This document shows, piece by piece, positions 23,367-34,362 of a stretch of 64,000 bases of DNA. Source of the stretch: Arenicola marina (lineage: Eukaryota; Annelida; Polychaeta; Arenicolidae); NCBI GenBank assembly GCA_964019135.1, contig OZ025249.1:16889088-16953087 (forward strand). Direction: 5' to 3'. The notes below the pieces were generated by a model. That model made no database searches, was not told the origin of the DNA, and worked only from the letters and a program-made list of their open reading frames with translations. Positions within the stretch are counted from its first letter, which is position 1; each line of letters opens with the position of its first letter. Both the position numbers and the translations under genes were made by a program.

Positions 23367-23624
23367 TAATACTATGGTAGTACATGTAGTACCGATGATC
23401 ATGACACTCTAGAATATTTTAAGTAGGTGCTGGTAAGTTGTGTTATCTAGTGTTCTAAATGCTTTACAGTGCACAGGTTTACTAATAATCTAATTATATA
23501 ATGTAAATATATTTTTTAAAATGCCATTTGAATGCCCAGTAATAACACATCATAAAGTACTGGGTAATAACATTACCACATAATATGAGTTGGATTGATA
23601 TGTGTTCTTTTTTCTTCTATGTAG
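23367..23624. other. Sequence between Tc1 element and MED8 exon 2
   Basis: AT-rich. An ATG|GTAGTA at 23374-23382 would supply a Met-only exon, but the donor is weak and its 5' UTR would have to lie in transposon DNA, so it is not called. Confidence 0.3.
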
Positions 23625-26600
23625 CAAAGGGAAGAAAAACACCTGGATGCATCAGTGGAAGCTCTGAGCCAACGAGTGGCTGAGATGAAAGCATCCATCA
23701 CTTCCCTGCTGTATAAACTGGAAAATGAATACACCACTCTCAACTGGTATGATTGATGGATATATCATGTCTGTCTCTGGTGTGTCATATCCTGCACTAT
23801 TCTTTGTTGGATTAAGGATGGTTGTGTGGGTTGAGAGCTGCATTTGGGATGTTCATATATTTTGAATTTCTAGCCAAATAATATCACATGCGCTTTCAAG
23901 TTTAGTGTTTCAATGATTATAAGGGGCAGGGTAATCTAACATAAATGCTTTTGTGTTTAAATGTGAGAAACCGTTTTTCTTTTCTTTCAGGCCGACTGTT
24001 TTGGACAACTTTGCCTTGTTATCTGGACAGATAAGCTCCTTGAATAAAGTATTAAAGAATGACAAAACACCAGTTTTTCGTAACTATGTATTGTTACCAC
24101 TTGTACTTGCTCCAGAAAAGGATGAAGATTTAGAGGTAGGTACCTTTACCATGACAAACCCATGCATTCACAATTAAATTAACTCGTGTGATAATGAAGA
24201 ATGTACACTATTGTGCAAGTGTTTTTTCCGTGATGCTTCGTCACGCTAAATGAAACTCTCACAAGAAGCTAGTGACTATCTTTCATTGTGTGACTCAGAT
24301 AGTCAGTAATAATGTCCAAGCAATTATCTGACCGAGATTCAAGTGTTTACTCATGGTATGACAGTCATAGTTAACTTATGCCCAATTTTACTCCATATCC
24401 ATATTTACATCTATCTACATGTACCTATTTTTTTCAGAAACTTACTGAGGGCCGTGTCTCTGCTTTCAATCATGAAGTAGTACCAGATTACTTACGTACT
24501 AAGCCAGAACCTGAGGCTGAAGAAAAAGTTCACACTTACTCCGTTAGAGCCAGCACAATATCTCAAGATCATCTGCAGGTACGTTAACCTCTGTCGGACC
24601 TGTATGACCAATATATTTTACAATAATGTCTTAAAGCGGCCTCGGCTGCAGATGACTTAAACACCAAGCCAAGCACACCAGTTATTTTTACATCAAAGGT
24701 GGTTCCTATATATAAATATATACACTCGTCAAAACTGGAAGAAAATCCACAGGCTCACCCTTCAAACCGTTACTTAATTAATCTTTTTGGCTTTGCTACA
24801 TTGTATAGTGAATACTCAACGAATATACTGGTAGTTAACGTTGCTTTTTCGTTTGAATCTTTTCAGAAACAGATGAATATGCTGAATAAGTTATCAACAA
24901 ATGTTGTTGAAATGATCAACACTGAACGCGAGAAAGCCGAGAGTGAATTAAGTGAGTATGACGGCGGTGAAGGGTATTAGAAAACGAACGCTCAGCAAAA
25001 GAAGCTCTGATTTGATTGAGATACGCCAGGAGTTCATCACTGAAATATACACGTCTCTCTTCTGCTTTACTTGCGAGATCACTGAGCGTATTATGTTGCT
25101 TAGAAGGTTCATATTCATTGATTAACCTTGATATACCGCTTTATATTGCCACCAATCACCATTTCTATTACCTTGCAGCGAAGTCTCAAATGGCTCAAAC
25201 CAGTAATCTGTCCGACACCCACCTGCTGATAGCGGCGGTCTCGAACGGCAAGGGGTTGAAGTCTCGCCGCCTGGAGGGTGGCCACCCCGGCCCAGGAGTG
25301 TCCCCGGGGCTGCAGGGAGACCAGCGAGCGGGCATGCCCCTCCAGCCCGGCCAGCAAGGTAGGCACGCTTCCTGCCTCGTCCATGACACGGCTCTGTGGC
25401 GGTGCTCAACACGTTGATGGCGCGGTGCACATATGCCCGAACTTAGTACGGGGTAGGGGTACTGTTGGTTTATTGTTGGCAGAGACTCAGAAAAAGGTGC
25501 TCTTAGGGAATTGATGAAAGTTATGAAATGTACGGTATTTATGGAATGTACGAATGTACGTTAGAAAATCACAAAAATTTCACTAAACAGTGAGATTGTG
25601 AGTACTTGTAACGTCGATATCTACTTGTCCGTGTGCCTCGCGTCATGGCACTACTATCTGTAAGATACGGCAGGCTGTAATGAACCTGTGGAGCTCATGG
25701 GTTCAGGAATTATTGTATTATGAAGCCGTATGAGGGCACGTAGAGAAGGAATCGTCATAAATGAACATTAACTAAGACGTTCGGGAATGTTTAGGTGAAT
25801 TAAAGTTTGACGTGCAAGAAGAATAAATGTAACTTAACACCCTATGTGAGTGTGTATCTCTGCTTGGGGTTTTTACTGCGATCTGGACAGACAGCAGGAT
25901 TTACAATTGTATGTTGGATGCGCCGCGGTAAGGGAGAGATTCTGCCTTCCGTCCATCCACATTTCTATCTGTATGTTTGTTCCACGACAGGCGGGTACCA
26001 CACTATGTATGGCGGGCACGGTGAGTTGCTGTTGATCTGGTTATTTAAGTCCCTGTCGCCACCGGATGGTATGCCCCCCTTGTCTCCCGTCTTCCCTTCC
26101 TGTCCACATCTTTACGGTTAGGCCCTGTATCTTAGTGACGTGCTTGGTGATAGCAAACTGGTGGTCTTTTTGTGACGTCAACCATTTCCTGGGAACGGAA
26201 CTTGTTTCGTGACAGAATGAGGATTTAGCAAACGACGGGCTTCGATCAAAAATTGTAACAGTTAAGCTGGGCTTTTAGTACATCCCTCTCTGTATGTCCC
26301 TTATCAGGGCCGTATCTGCTGTTTGTATTCTGCGACAAGCGTCGTTGGTGGCTTCAAACTTTTTCTTCAGCGTTGGACAAAACTATCGCCAAAAAACGCT
26401 GCGGCATAAACCTACAAAATAAGGGAAAACTATAACCAAACAAAAAATACATCAAGAGCAAACTTTAACTTGTGTAACCTCCCTTGGAAAGCGTCAGCCT
26501 ATAACTTACTGCCTAGAGAGTAACTACTGTCTACGGACAACCATAATCTACCGTTTCAGGAGAACTATTTTCTACAAACTGAGATTTCAGCCAACGACTT

Positions 26601-27975
26601 ACCGCCTTTCCAAAAATACAGCTTTCAAACTACTGCCATTGAAGTATTACAGCTTACGAACTAAATCTACAAGCTGCGTCATGAGGAAAAGTACAAAATT
26701 AAAGCCTAAGGAAGTACAGCGTACAACTTGCACAGTTACCTCCCGAGGAAACCTACCGCATAAGGAAACAAACTACCGCCCTTAGAATGGTACAGAATAC
26801 AGACGATCGTATAAAAAGAATAAAAAATGCCTCAGGAATATTACAGCCTACAACATTCCGCCTTTGAAAACCTGCAAAACACACACCACTGCCTACGGGA
26901 AACTAAATCTTAAAAGCTAAAAGATACCGCCCTCTAGATAACAACAGCTTGCAAGTCCCGCATAAATAAAACTACAGCTCACTCCAAACTATTACGTAAG
27001 ACAAACTGCAATGCCAAAGGAACTTCGCGTTGAGTGGCTTTAGAGACGTGGGGATTCCCGTGCTTGGACGGCTGCCGCGAAGTAATGGGTGTTTCTTGAT
27101 CGACGACTGTTTAGTAACTGGCTAACGGCGTGAACGGGAGTTACCAGGAGGCAAATTCTTGTTGCCGAGATTGATTTGATCGATGATGTTTTGCATAAGG
27201 ATAAGAACAAACGACTTTTCCTTTCATTTACTGGGTGATATGGTTTCCTTGCTTTGGTTTACTGCAGCTTTTCCACGAACAAATCAAATACACTGTCTAC
27301 GGAACAATACGACCCCATCGTATCTAAATGCCTACTGTCCCGTAAATTTGTGGTATGTAATAACAGCGAAGGTTGGGTGCCATGTTGCAAATCAGCCTAT
27401 GTGGTGATACACAGTCACAGTAAGGGAGTTTATGATCTTTAACCACCATAGTTTCACACACTGTTGACAATTTCTTGCACTCAGTCACACATATATGGGC
27501 ATGTTATCACCTTGGAAGTTCTGCATGCAATAGCACACTGAGGTGGACATTTGGTTTGGCGTTTGAGCATGCAACCACTATCATTATGGTTCAGAGAAGG
27601 GGTAAGTATAACGTGATCTGCAAGTGATTTGTCTCCGGCGAACACGGGTTCAACGGTTTTATAACGTTACCGTGTAACATTGTAACCTTAATGTTGTTGT
27701 TGAAGCTGAGGTCTTGACGTGTCATGTTAGTTGTATTAGTTGAGTTCCGCGTTGAATTATCCAGCCGCACATTTGATGTCGGACCATAGTTGTCTCTGGG
27801 TAGTTATCGATGAATTATGTACCTTTAATGCGCTTGATGCTGGTTTCGATTGCAGCAATATTTATTGTTGGTGATTTCAGGTGGCATGCCAGTAGGGGTC
27901 ACCGGGAAAGCCCCGAGCACCATCAAGACCAATATCAAGGCAGCCACCAGCATCCACCCGTACAACAGGCCGTGA
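23625..27975 (+). CDS. MED8: Mediator complex subunit 8 (initiator exon not found)
   Basis: Exons 23625-23746, 23991-24135, 24438-24578, 24867-24951, 25179-25358 and 27881-27975 join in phase and encode residues 2-256, against 268 in human MED8. Landmarks: QREEKHLDASVEAL coiled coil, CKLENEY-like [70 protein letters not shown], and the conserved C-terminus TIKTNIKAATSIHPYNRP. MED8 belongs to the Mediator head, where it contacts MED18/MED20 and transmits activator signals to RNA polymerase II in the nucleus. A TAG immediately precedes exon 2, so the start Met must come from an upstream exon encoding little more than Met. Intron 6 (2.5 kb) holds a decayed tandem array. Confidence 0.95.
26400..27000 (+). 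repeat. Decayed tandem repeat in MED8 intron 6
   Basis: The phrase TACAGCYTACAAACTACYGCC recurs about a dozen times with heavy divergence, for example TTCAGCCAACGACTTACCGC near 26585, TACAGCTTTCAAACTACTGC near 26619, and TACAGCCTACAACATTCCGC near 26842. Spacing is irregular, roughly 30-50 bp, with GGAAA-like spacers. This reads as an old minisatellite losing its register, unlike the fresh arrays elsewhere in the window. Confidence 0.65.
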
Positions 27976-28209
27976 ACCGCACCCAAACACGTGTTTCTTC
28001 GCCGCCATGCGTTAACAATGTGAAAAGGAGTACATCCAAAAGAACGCCTGCTTCCGATCACGTCGGATCGAAGTGCTGTCAGCACCTGCAGTACCGCAGA
28101 TACTCGATAACGATAACAATTTATAGCGGCCCCAGTACATGTGTGATGGTTAGGTTGGCATTCTCTTGTAGACGTATGATTGATATATGAATGTGCTCAC
28201 GTGTCTTGT

Positions 28210-28215
28210 AATAAA
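28210..28215 (+). terminator. Putative MED8 polyadenylation signal
   Basis: AATAAA, 235 bp after the MED8 stop and the first such hexamer downstream on this strand. The btaA-side signal on the other strand is only about 110 bp further on. Confidence 0.6.
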
Positions 28216-28324
28216 AATATTCTTTCTTCGGAAGTTTTTTTAGTCTATATGATAGTTGTCTGCTGGGTTATGTAGGCATGCTGTTAACGTACAGATAACG
28301 ACGCACAGACAATCCCGCGGGAAT

Positions 28325-28330
28325 TTTATT
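28325..28330 (-). terminator. Putative btaA-like gene polyadenylation signal
   Basis: TTTATT on the plus strand, so AATAAA on the minus strand, about 770 bp after the BtaA-like stop. It implies tail-to-tail transcription units whose 3' ends nearly meet. Confidence 0.45.
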
Positions 28331-29100
28331 AATGTAACAGTTTAACATGGCCTCAGTGAGTCGCTATAATTTTCGTCATTCACATAGTGAATATAATCAA
28401 AATCATAATGGCAACAAAACCAGAAGCTCAGAAACGTTTCACAAAATTCAAACGATGTGTTGTGAATAGTAGTCCCCGACCGTCCTTGTGAAACGTCAGT
28501 CTGTCCTCGAGAGGGTAGCGCAAGAATCATATGAGAATTGGTCTTAACAAGAAACAACCAGCTTCCATATTATACCATATTTGATATCCTCACCCTGGTT
28601 CCAGTTCAGCATGTAACATTTTTGCTTCTATAAACCCGAGACGTACCTTGGTACATGTAGCGGTCCTACCACATGATGTGTCGCAATACCGGCTTTAGAC
28701 ACGCAGCTGGTTCCATCGCGAGTCACACTCAATCTTAAGCAAACATGTTTGGTTATATAATCTGCTGTAAGCAAATCTGAATCAATCCAATTAACTCACA
28801 CGATAAACAAATAACGCCTTTAAATAGTCACAACAAAGCGCGTCTCCATTATATGAATCAAAGAAGAAATAATCGTTAGGGAACTAACAAATTAACAGAA
28901 CCGTTGTATTCCACGCGCAATGTGCATGCAATTCAAACTACTTTTGTCGATTATAGAATTGTCTATTGACCATCATGTAATTCAGTGCCGTCAACGTTTT
29001 TTCCATGTACCATGCAGTGTCCATGCTATACATGGTTGGTAGTGCCTTGATTGTCGATACCGGGGATCATTGTTCGAGTGATTAGGAACTAGTATGCCGC
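28331..29100. other. Probable 3' UTR of the BtaA-like gene
   Basis: No coding signal on either strand. It lies between the putative minus-strand AATAAA and the BtaA-like stop codon. Confidence 0.4.
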
Positions 29101-31156
29101 TCAATGAAGATTATTGGACGAGCAAAATCCATTTCGATGAGCGAATCCATTTTTGTGCGTATAGCCGTTCGTTTGCTTCGGTGGAGGCTTGATGTGTGCC
29201 TCGCCCGCCTCGACCGTTTGCAGAACAAAGGTTTGGTAGAACCAAGCTCGTTCCACGCAACTCACCGTCTTTGACATCTCCATATCGACCTCCGAGTTCG
29301 ACCCGAAGGATTTGTAGTCGATTTGATCATTCGACACTGGGACGAATGTCCAATGGCAGATCCGAGCCCCGGGTTTGGCCTTAGAAAGCATGATTTCCAT
29401 GCAGTGAGCGTGACTTGACTGCGGGGTGAAGTCGAATATGTTTGACATATCTATGACATCAAACGAACTGGCGCTTTTCTCCAGTGCGCTGGTCAAATCG
29501 CCTTCTTGGAAGTTGATTCGGTCTACGTTTGATTTGAGATGATCAAAGTTCTCGTGCTGCAAATATTCCGGAAGTCCGTAGTCACCGGAAAGCTCTCCGG
29601 TCAAGACGTACTCCAGGTAGTAATTGTCGTGCGTAGGGATGTTGCGCATCACGTGACTGAGTCGCGAAAGGAAGTGATCTCCGACATTGACATTCGTTCT
29701 TTCATAGAAAGGGGTGCAGCGCCCGACGAGGACATCTCCAAAATACAACCTGCAGAGCATGCGCCAGGACAACGTGTCCCAGACGTCGTCATAGAAAGTC
29801 CTCCGCGCCTGCGCGTCGCGCATGGACAGCAGCTTGTGGACGGCGTCCTTGGAGTGAGCCAAAGGACGCACGGCCAGTCCGAACGACCGGAAGTACTGTT
29901 CGTATATTCCCGCGTGTATCAAGCCTCCTGCAATGACATCTACGTGAATGTCCCAGAATGCAATCAATCTGGCATCCAAGTGTGGTCTCAACAACTGCCG
30001 GTAGATGTCCGTCCTCTCGATGCCCTTGACGGCGTCCGGTCCCAGCCCGATGAGACAAGTGAATAGCTCGTATGTGAGATGCTTGATGGCGGCTTTCTTC
30101 AGCTCGGCCACGGCAATCTGGGCGGGAGAGAAGTCCACTGCCACCACCGCACGCGGGTTGTCCAAGAGCAGCGCCAGGGCGTTGTCACCCCCGGAGCACA
30201 CGCATACCACGTGATCCGTCTCCCGGATCTTGAGGGCCTGGCGCAGCGTCACAGAGTCTTCCCAGACCTGCACGTGTCATAAAAAGACGTAGCACGCTGA
30301 AATCGACCAATATAACGCCCAAAACCCTAATTCGATCACAGCATTGTTCGTATTTGCGTTCGTGTAGGGTTGCCTGGGACGACAACCTCTACAAAACTTA
30401 AGGCGCCTCCTAATAATAATCAGGCCAGCGGACCACGTGCTTTTAAAATGGCGCTTCCCATGACTATATATACACCTCATGGTCATATATACATGTACAT
30501 ATCGACACGTGACCCCACCTGTGAGTACGTGATGTGGGACGGCTCCAGACTGTCGTACATGGACTGGATGGCGTGTGCATCCGGTTTTCTCCATCCCAGC
30601 CATCGTCGTAACCGGAACACCCAGCCCCTGAATGCGCTACAATGACAGGAAACACACAACCACCCGGTTCAGACTCCTGCGCACAGCACATCTGAAACAA
30701 CTTTGTAAATACCGCCACAGCACGCAACATAAACCTTGCGGTGTAGTGGGTGTCGCCGATGCTATTCTCTCGGATACTTCAGGGATACGTTATTTTTTTA
30801 GGATGAATTCATAGCGATGATCATGGGAGGCCTGGTGGCAGTGTTTTGGTGATTTGTTAGTCGCAGCCAGATCCGCCTATGTATCAGTTCATGATCTATG
30901 ACTTCCGTCATGCGATATTTCGCGTGATGGACAACGTACATTCATTGCATATAGTCAACAGTAACTTCTAGTCATCAGGCAGATAGACACATACACTGAT
31001 ATACATTGAAATGATTAACTGACGCACCGTAACGTTATCTCTGAGCACAGCAATCGGTATTAACTACTAACAATTATCCAGTCCGTCTTACCACACTACG
31101 ATGACTTTCCATGTACGAAGGATGTCAAAGAAGTAAAGATTTCTCTGGCTCGCCAT
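29101..31156 (-). CDS. BtaA-like SAM:diacylglycerol 3-amino-3-carboxypropyltransferase (DUF3419)
   Basis: Three minus-strand exons: 31156-31092, 30636-30519 and 30267-29101 (1,350 nt, 449 residues plus TGA), with GT-AG junctions in phase. The family moves the 3-amino-3-carboxypropyl group of S-adenosylmethionine to diacylglycerol, giving diacylglyceryl-homoserine, the first step to betaine lipid (DGTS). Family landmarks in order: basic, aromatic N-terminus (FRLRRWLGWRK, 29-39), YSQVWED (59-65), SAM-binding VCSGGDNALALLL (84-96), VVAVDFSPAQIAVAELKKAA (102-121), IYRQLLRPHLDA, THDNYYLEYVLTGEL, LPEYLQHENFDHL, then FDVIDMSNIFDF and KPGARICHW. The last 35 or so residues are low-complexity (NGYTHKNGFAHRNGF). 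The exon 2/3 junction falls inside the YxQ|VWED motif and restores it exactly, which supports the model. No BtaB-type N-methyltransferase is fused to it or lies nearby. Acceptor specificity in animals is unknown. Confidence 0.93.
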
Positions 31157-31660
31157 CGTTTATAGTTTTGCAAGGAATCCTAATCTTCCGTGGATGCCAC
31201 GCACACGGATCTCCAAGGTCAAGGTTAATACATCCCGGTACCTGAGTAGAGTGAGGATACATTGTAATGAAAGGTACTCCCTGAGGTAATATCTACGCTT
31301 AGATTCAACTTGAGTAAATATCCACACTCTTTGCTTAAATAAACCACGAGACGGTGCTTTTTACTTACACATATTCACGATACCATACACTCGACACATA
31401 TTTGCAATAGCGACAAATCAATTGTATGCATTTAATATTCTCATACCACAGTCGCGCGCTCTGTAACAGGAGCGACATTGACTTATACTGTGTATAATTT
31501 CTTTGTGTATCGGTTTTTAGTGCATACTTCATTCATTCATATGTTTTCTACCAATGAAGTTCAAAGTGCAATGACTGGACCGCAATTATCATTCGGAAAT
31601 AAGTTGCTGATTTCCTCTGGATATAAAAACCCCATTACAAAGCCTACATATATATATATA
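31157..31660. other. Upstream flank of the BtaA-like gene
   Basis: No exon recognised. It should contain the promoter of the minus-strand BtaA-like gene, but no clear core element is visible. A TA repeat at about 31647-31660 precedes a MITE. Confidence 0.35.
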
Positions 31661-31915
31661 CAGTGGCGGATCCAGCGGGGGGGGGCTACTGCAGCTATGG
31701 CCTCCCCCCCCCACCCACCCCCACCCCCTGGTTAGGCCGCAGAAGCCCCCCTCCCCGCACCCAAGAAGCCTATCCCTGTCTACGAACAGCCACCTGATCC
31801 TGAAGAAGGGCCAGTGCCCACCCCCCCCCCGCCTCCGCCGCCTATACACTATAATGCACTATAATCTCGCTTTTACCCCCCCCCCCACATCCCCTAAAGT
31901 CTGGATCCGCCCCTG
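31661..31915. mobile_element. MITE, GGATCC-end family, inserted in a TA repeat
   Basis: Left end CAGTGGCGGATCCAG, right end (reverse-complemented) CAGGGGCGGATCCAG. The 255-bp body is mostly G and C tracts. TA repeats lie on both sides, so the target duplication cannot be measured. Confidence 0.8.
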
Positions 31916-33403
31916 ATATATATAAGCTTATATACTTTTACAAAATTGGTTCAAGTGGACTACAAAATCTTTACCGCCTTCTAATTTGGAGCCGAGCCCT
32001 CGAGTAGGCAATTCAACAAGCTTGTTTTTTTGTTCAGGCTAGCTTTCACTTTCCCGGTTTGTTAACACGGCCGGCTACAGTTGCGTGGCCCGTAATCCGC
32101 TCCAGTAATACAGAGGCCAATACAGAGCTAGCATCCGGTGGTACCTCATGTATGATTCCGCTGCGCTCCGACCATGGACGCTATTCAAACTAGATGAAAG
32201 CCCCGCGCTGCTAGCGGCCGACAGTGCTCTCGGGTGACGTACACCTGTCGGGCACGTTTCCAAAGCACCACCTTGCTATCGCATCTATCTAGCGCATACA
32301 GCCACCCGGCTCCTCTCATATCTACGGAACTATAATGTTTCGCAGAGAAAACACAAAAGTGGCAGCTGCGCTCAGGCCTCCTGGTTCCTATATCACAAAC
32401 ACTTAAAATAGTCTTCTCCTTGTGGCCACCGAACAGAATTCTTGGCAAAGAAGCCAGTCGTAAATAAGTTCTTAAGGTCGTTTCAGGAACCAACCTGACA
32501 TCATTTCTCTCCCCTCTTGGTATGAATGATAATTACGACTTACTTGAAATATTAGCCTGACGTCACAGCCGCGCGTCAGAAGGAGCAAACTCAATGTCTA
32601 TATTGATGCTTTAGCGGTATATGAAAAACACAGGCTAATTGCTTCCGACGCAAAATTAGCTTGAAGCGCCATAATCTCTTGTCCATCTCAAATCCATGTA
32701 AGCTTACAACAAAATGCACACACCTTCCGCCAGCCACAAAATGCGAACATGCCATGACCCAAGAATGCAAGGGAAGTACTTGTGGCTTGGCTGGAACCGG
32801 ACTGGTGAATAGTTTTACTCGGCAGCAGACGAGTCGTTACAGACGGTAATTAAAACAACACGACGAAGACTGCGGATGAATTTATTCAAGTCTACCTCGG
32901 ATGCAAACGCGAGAAGTAAACGCTTCTGTTGTAGCAATATGTGCAAATATACATTTTGCACACTTGATAACTTTGAATTAATTTATTTGATTTTACTGGG
33001 TTTTGGAATTACTAGATTTAATTTGAACGAATAATTGCCATAGGGCTGCTACGAAAGTGGCAGGATTCTCACATCCCGAATGCTTCCCCAAATACGTTCT
33101 GCAAATGGGAGGAACAAGAGGGAATGGGGAGAGGGTCACCGAGGTGATGTTCCATATACCGTTCCCCGGTACCCGAGCACTTTCTTGCTGAAAGTAACCA
33201 GAATCATTTCTTTCTGGCCGCCTCCGTGATCATAAACAAAGCGGAAGAATCGTCGTAAGTCATCAATGTGACGTGGCCGTTAACCTGCCTCTCAAATGAA
33301 CGATGTCTCTTTACGTGTTGTCCTTACCACCTCAGTACTCGAAAAACTATCGCTTATTCCGCCATTTGTCTGGCAGGGTGATGGGTGGCATCAGATTCGC
33401 AAT
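31916..33403. other. Intergenic, nothing recognised
   Basis: No exon, repeat or RNA gene could be supported on either strand. Confidence 0.35.
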
Positions 33404-34362
33404 AGGGCTATAAAGTCTCGTTCGCCTAGACTTCCGGTTTACTCATTTTGGGGACAAACAAACGAAGCACGTGTTCGGAACGAGTTTAGAATCTCTGCGC
33501 ACACTGGTATCCTGACTATCTGTGACGTAGGGGTGACGTGTATGTTACGCAAAGAGTGAGACTGGGGACCAGACTACCTGCGCAAGAGCCAGGCGCCGAG
33601 GGGTGGGTCCATTGCGGAAGGCCTGGCGATATAATTAAGAATATTTAAGAAATATAGCTGCCCAAAACGGATAGACGACATATTTTTTATTCATTTGCGC
33701 CAACACAATGACTAATATTAGTTACGACGGGACAACACGGCTGAGAAACCAACGTTTTTTTGCATTTCCTACGAAAACGAGACATTATGACGTCACATAG
33801 ATTCTCCCCGAGTGACAACGTTGGCGCAACGCTTCAAACAGAAAACTTACAAAGAATGAAGAACCAACTTCTCGTGATCTAAAACTGATACAAAAACATC
33901 CTACTGGTCTTAATTTACCTTTACCATGGGGTTTAATGACGCGTTCGTGTGTTGTTACTCCATGCACTGTACATTTTGACAGCGGAATGGTTAAGTCGAT
34001 CACTTGCTCTCGCCATTTTTGTTACCGCGGCACGTGAAACTCTGTGACGTCACTCGCAGTTTGGAGAACTCGCGAAAACCCGGGTGCAGGGCTAAATTTG
34101 GAACGCTGTTTTTAGCTTTCGAGTGTTGTGAAGACGGATTTTTCCTTGTATATTCCCAAAGTTCTGCGCTCCATCGCCTCCAAATATTTTGACGTCTATC
34201 TTCCATAGCCATGTTTAGTGAAATGGTACTCATAGTCTTTAGAATAAACATGGAAAGAAATTGACTTAAAGCTGCCTATAGTTCAACATGGAGCACGTGT
34301 GTTTGTTTGTCCCCAAAATTGAAGTCTCGCGGCCCGATCGCGAGAACTGTATAGCCTTATGA
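33404..34362. repeat. Inverted-repeat pair about 0.96 kb apart, possible non-autonomous transposon
   Basis: GGGCTATAAAGTCTCG near 33410 and GGGGACAAACAAACGAAGCACGTG further in are mirrored at the right by GCACGTGTGTTTGTTTGTCCCC near 34289 and CTGTATAGCC near 34344. Arms are about 90 bp and diverged. The interior is unrelated between arms and has no recognisable transposase. Target duplication not identified. Confidence 0.5.

Noticed and set aside
25807-26121. Open frames in MED8 intron 6 as an extra exon
   Set aside because: Joining 25358 to 27881 gives the conserved MED8 C-terminus directly; no similarity in the intervening frames.
29539-30066. Plus-strand 175-codon frame
   Set aside because: Antisense shadow of the BtaA coding exon.
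30277-30603. Minus-strand 108-codon open frame beside the BtaA-like gene
   Set aside because: It is a shifted frame over BtaA exon 2; the correct frame restores the YSQVWED motif by splicing.
33785-34251. Possible THAP-like zinc finger fragments on the minus strand
   Set aside because: No C2CH spacing or AVPTIF-type motif could be found; the region lies inside an inverted-repeat element.
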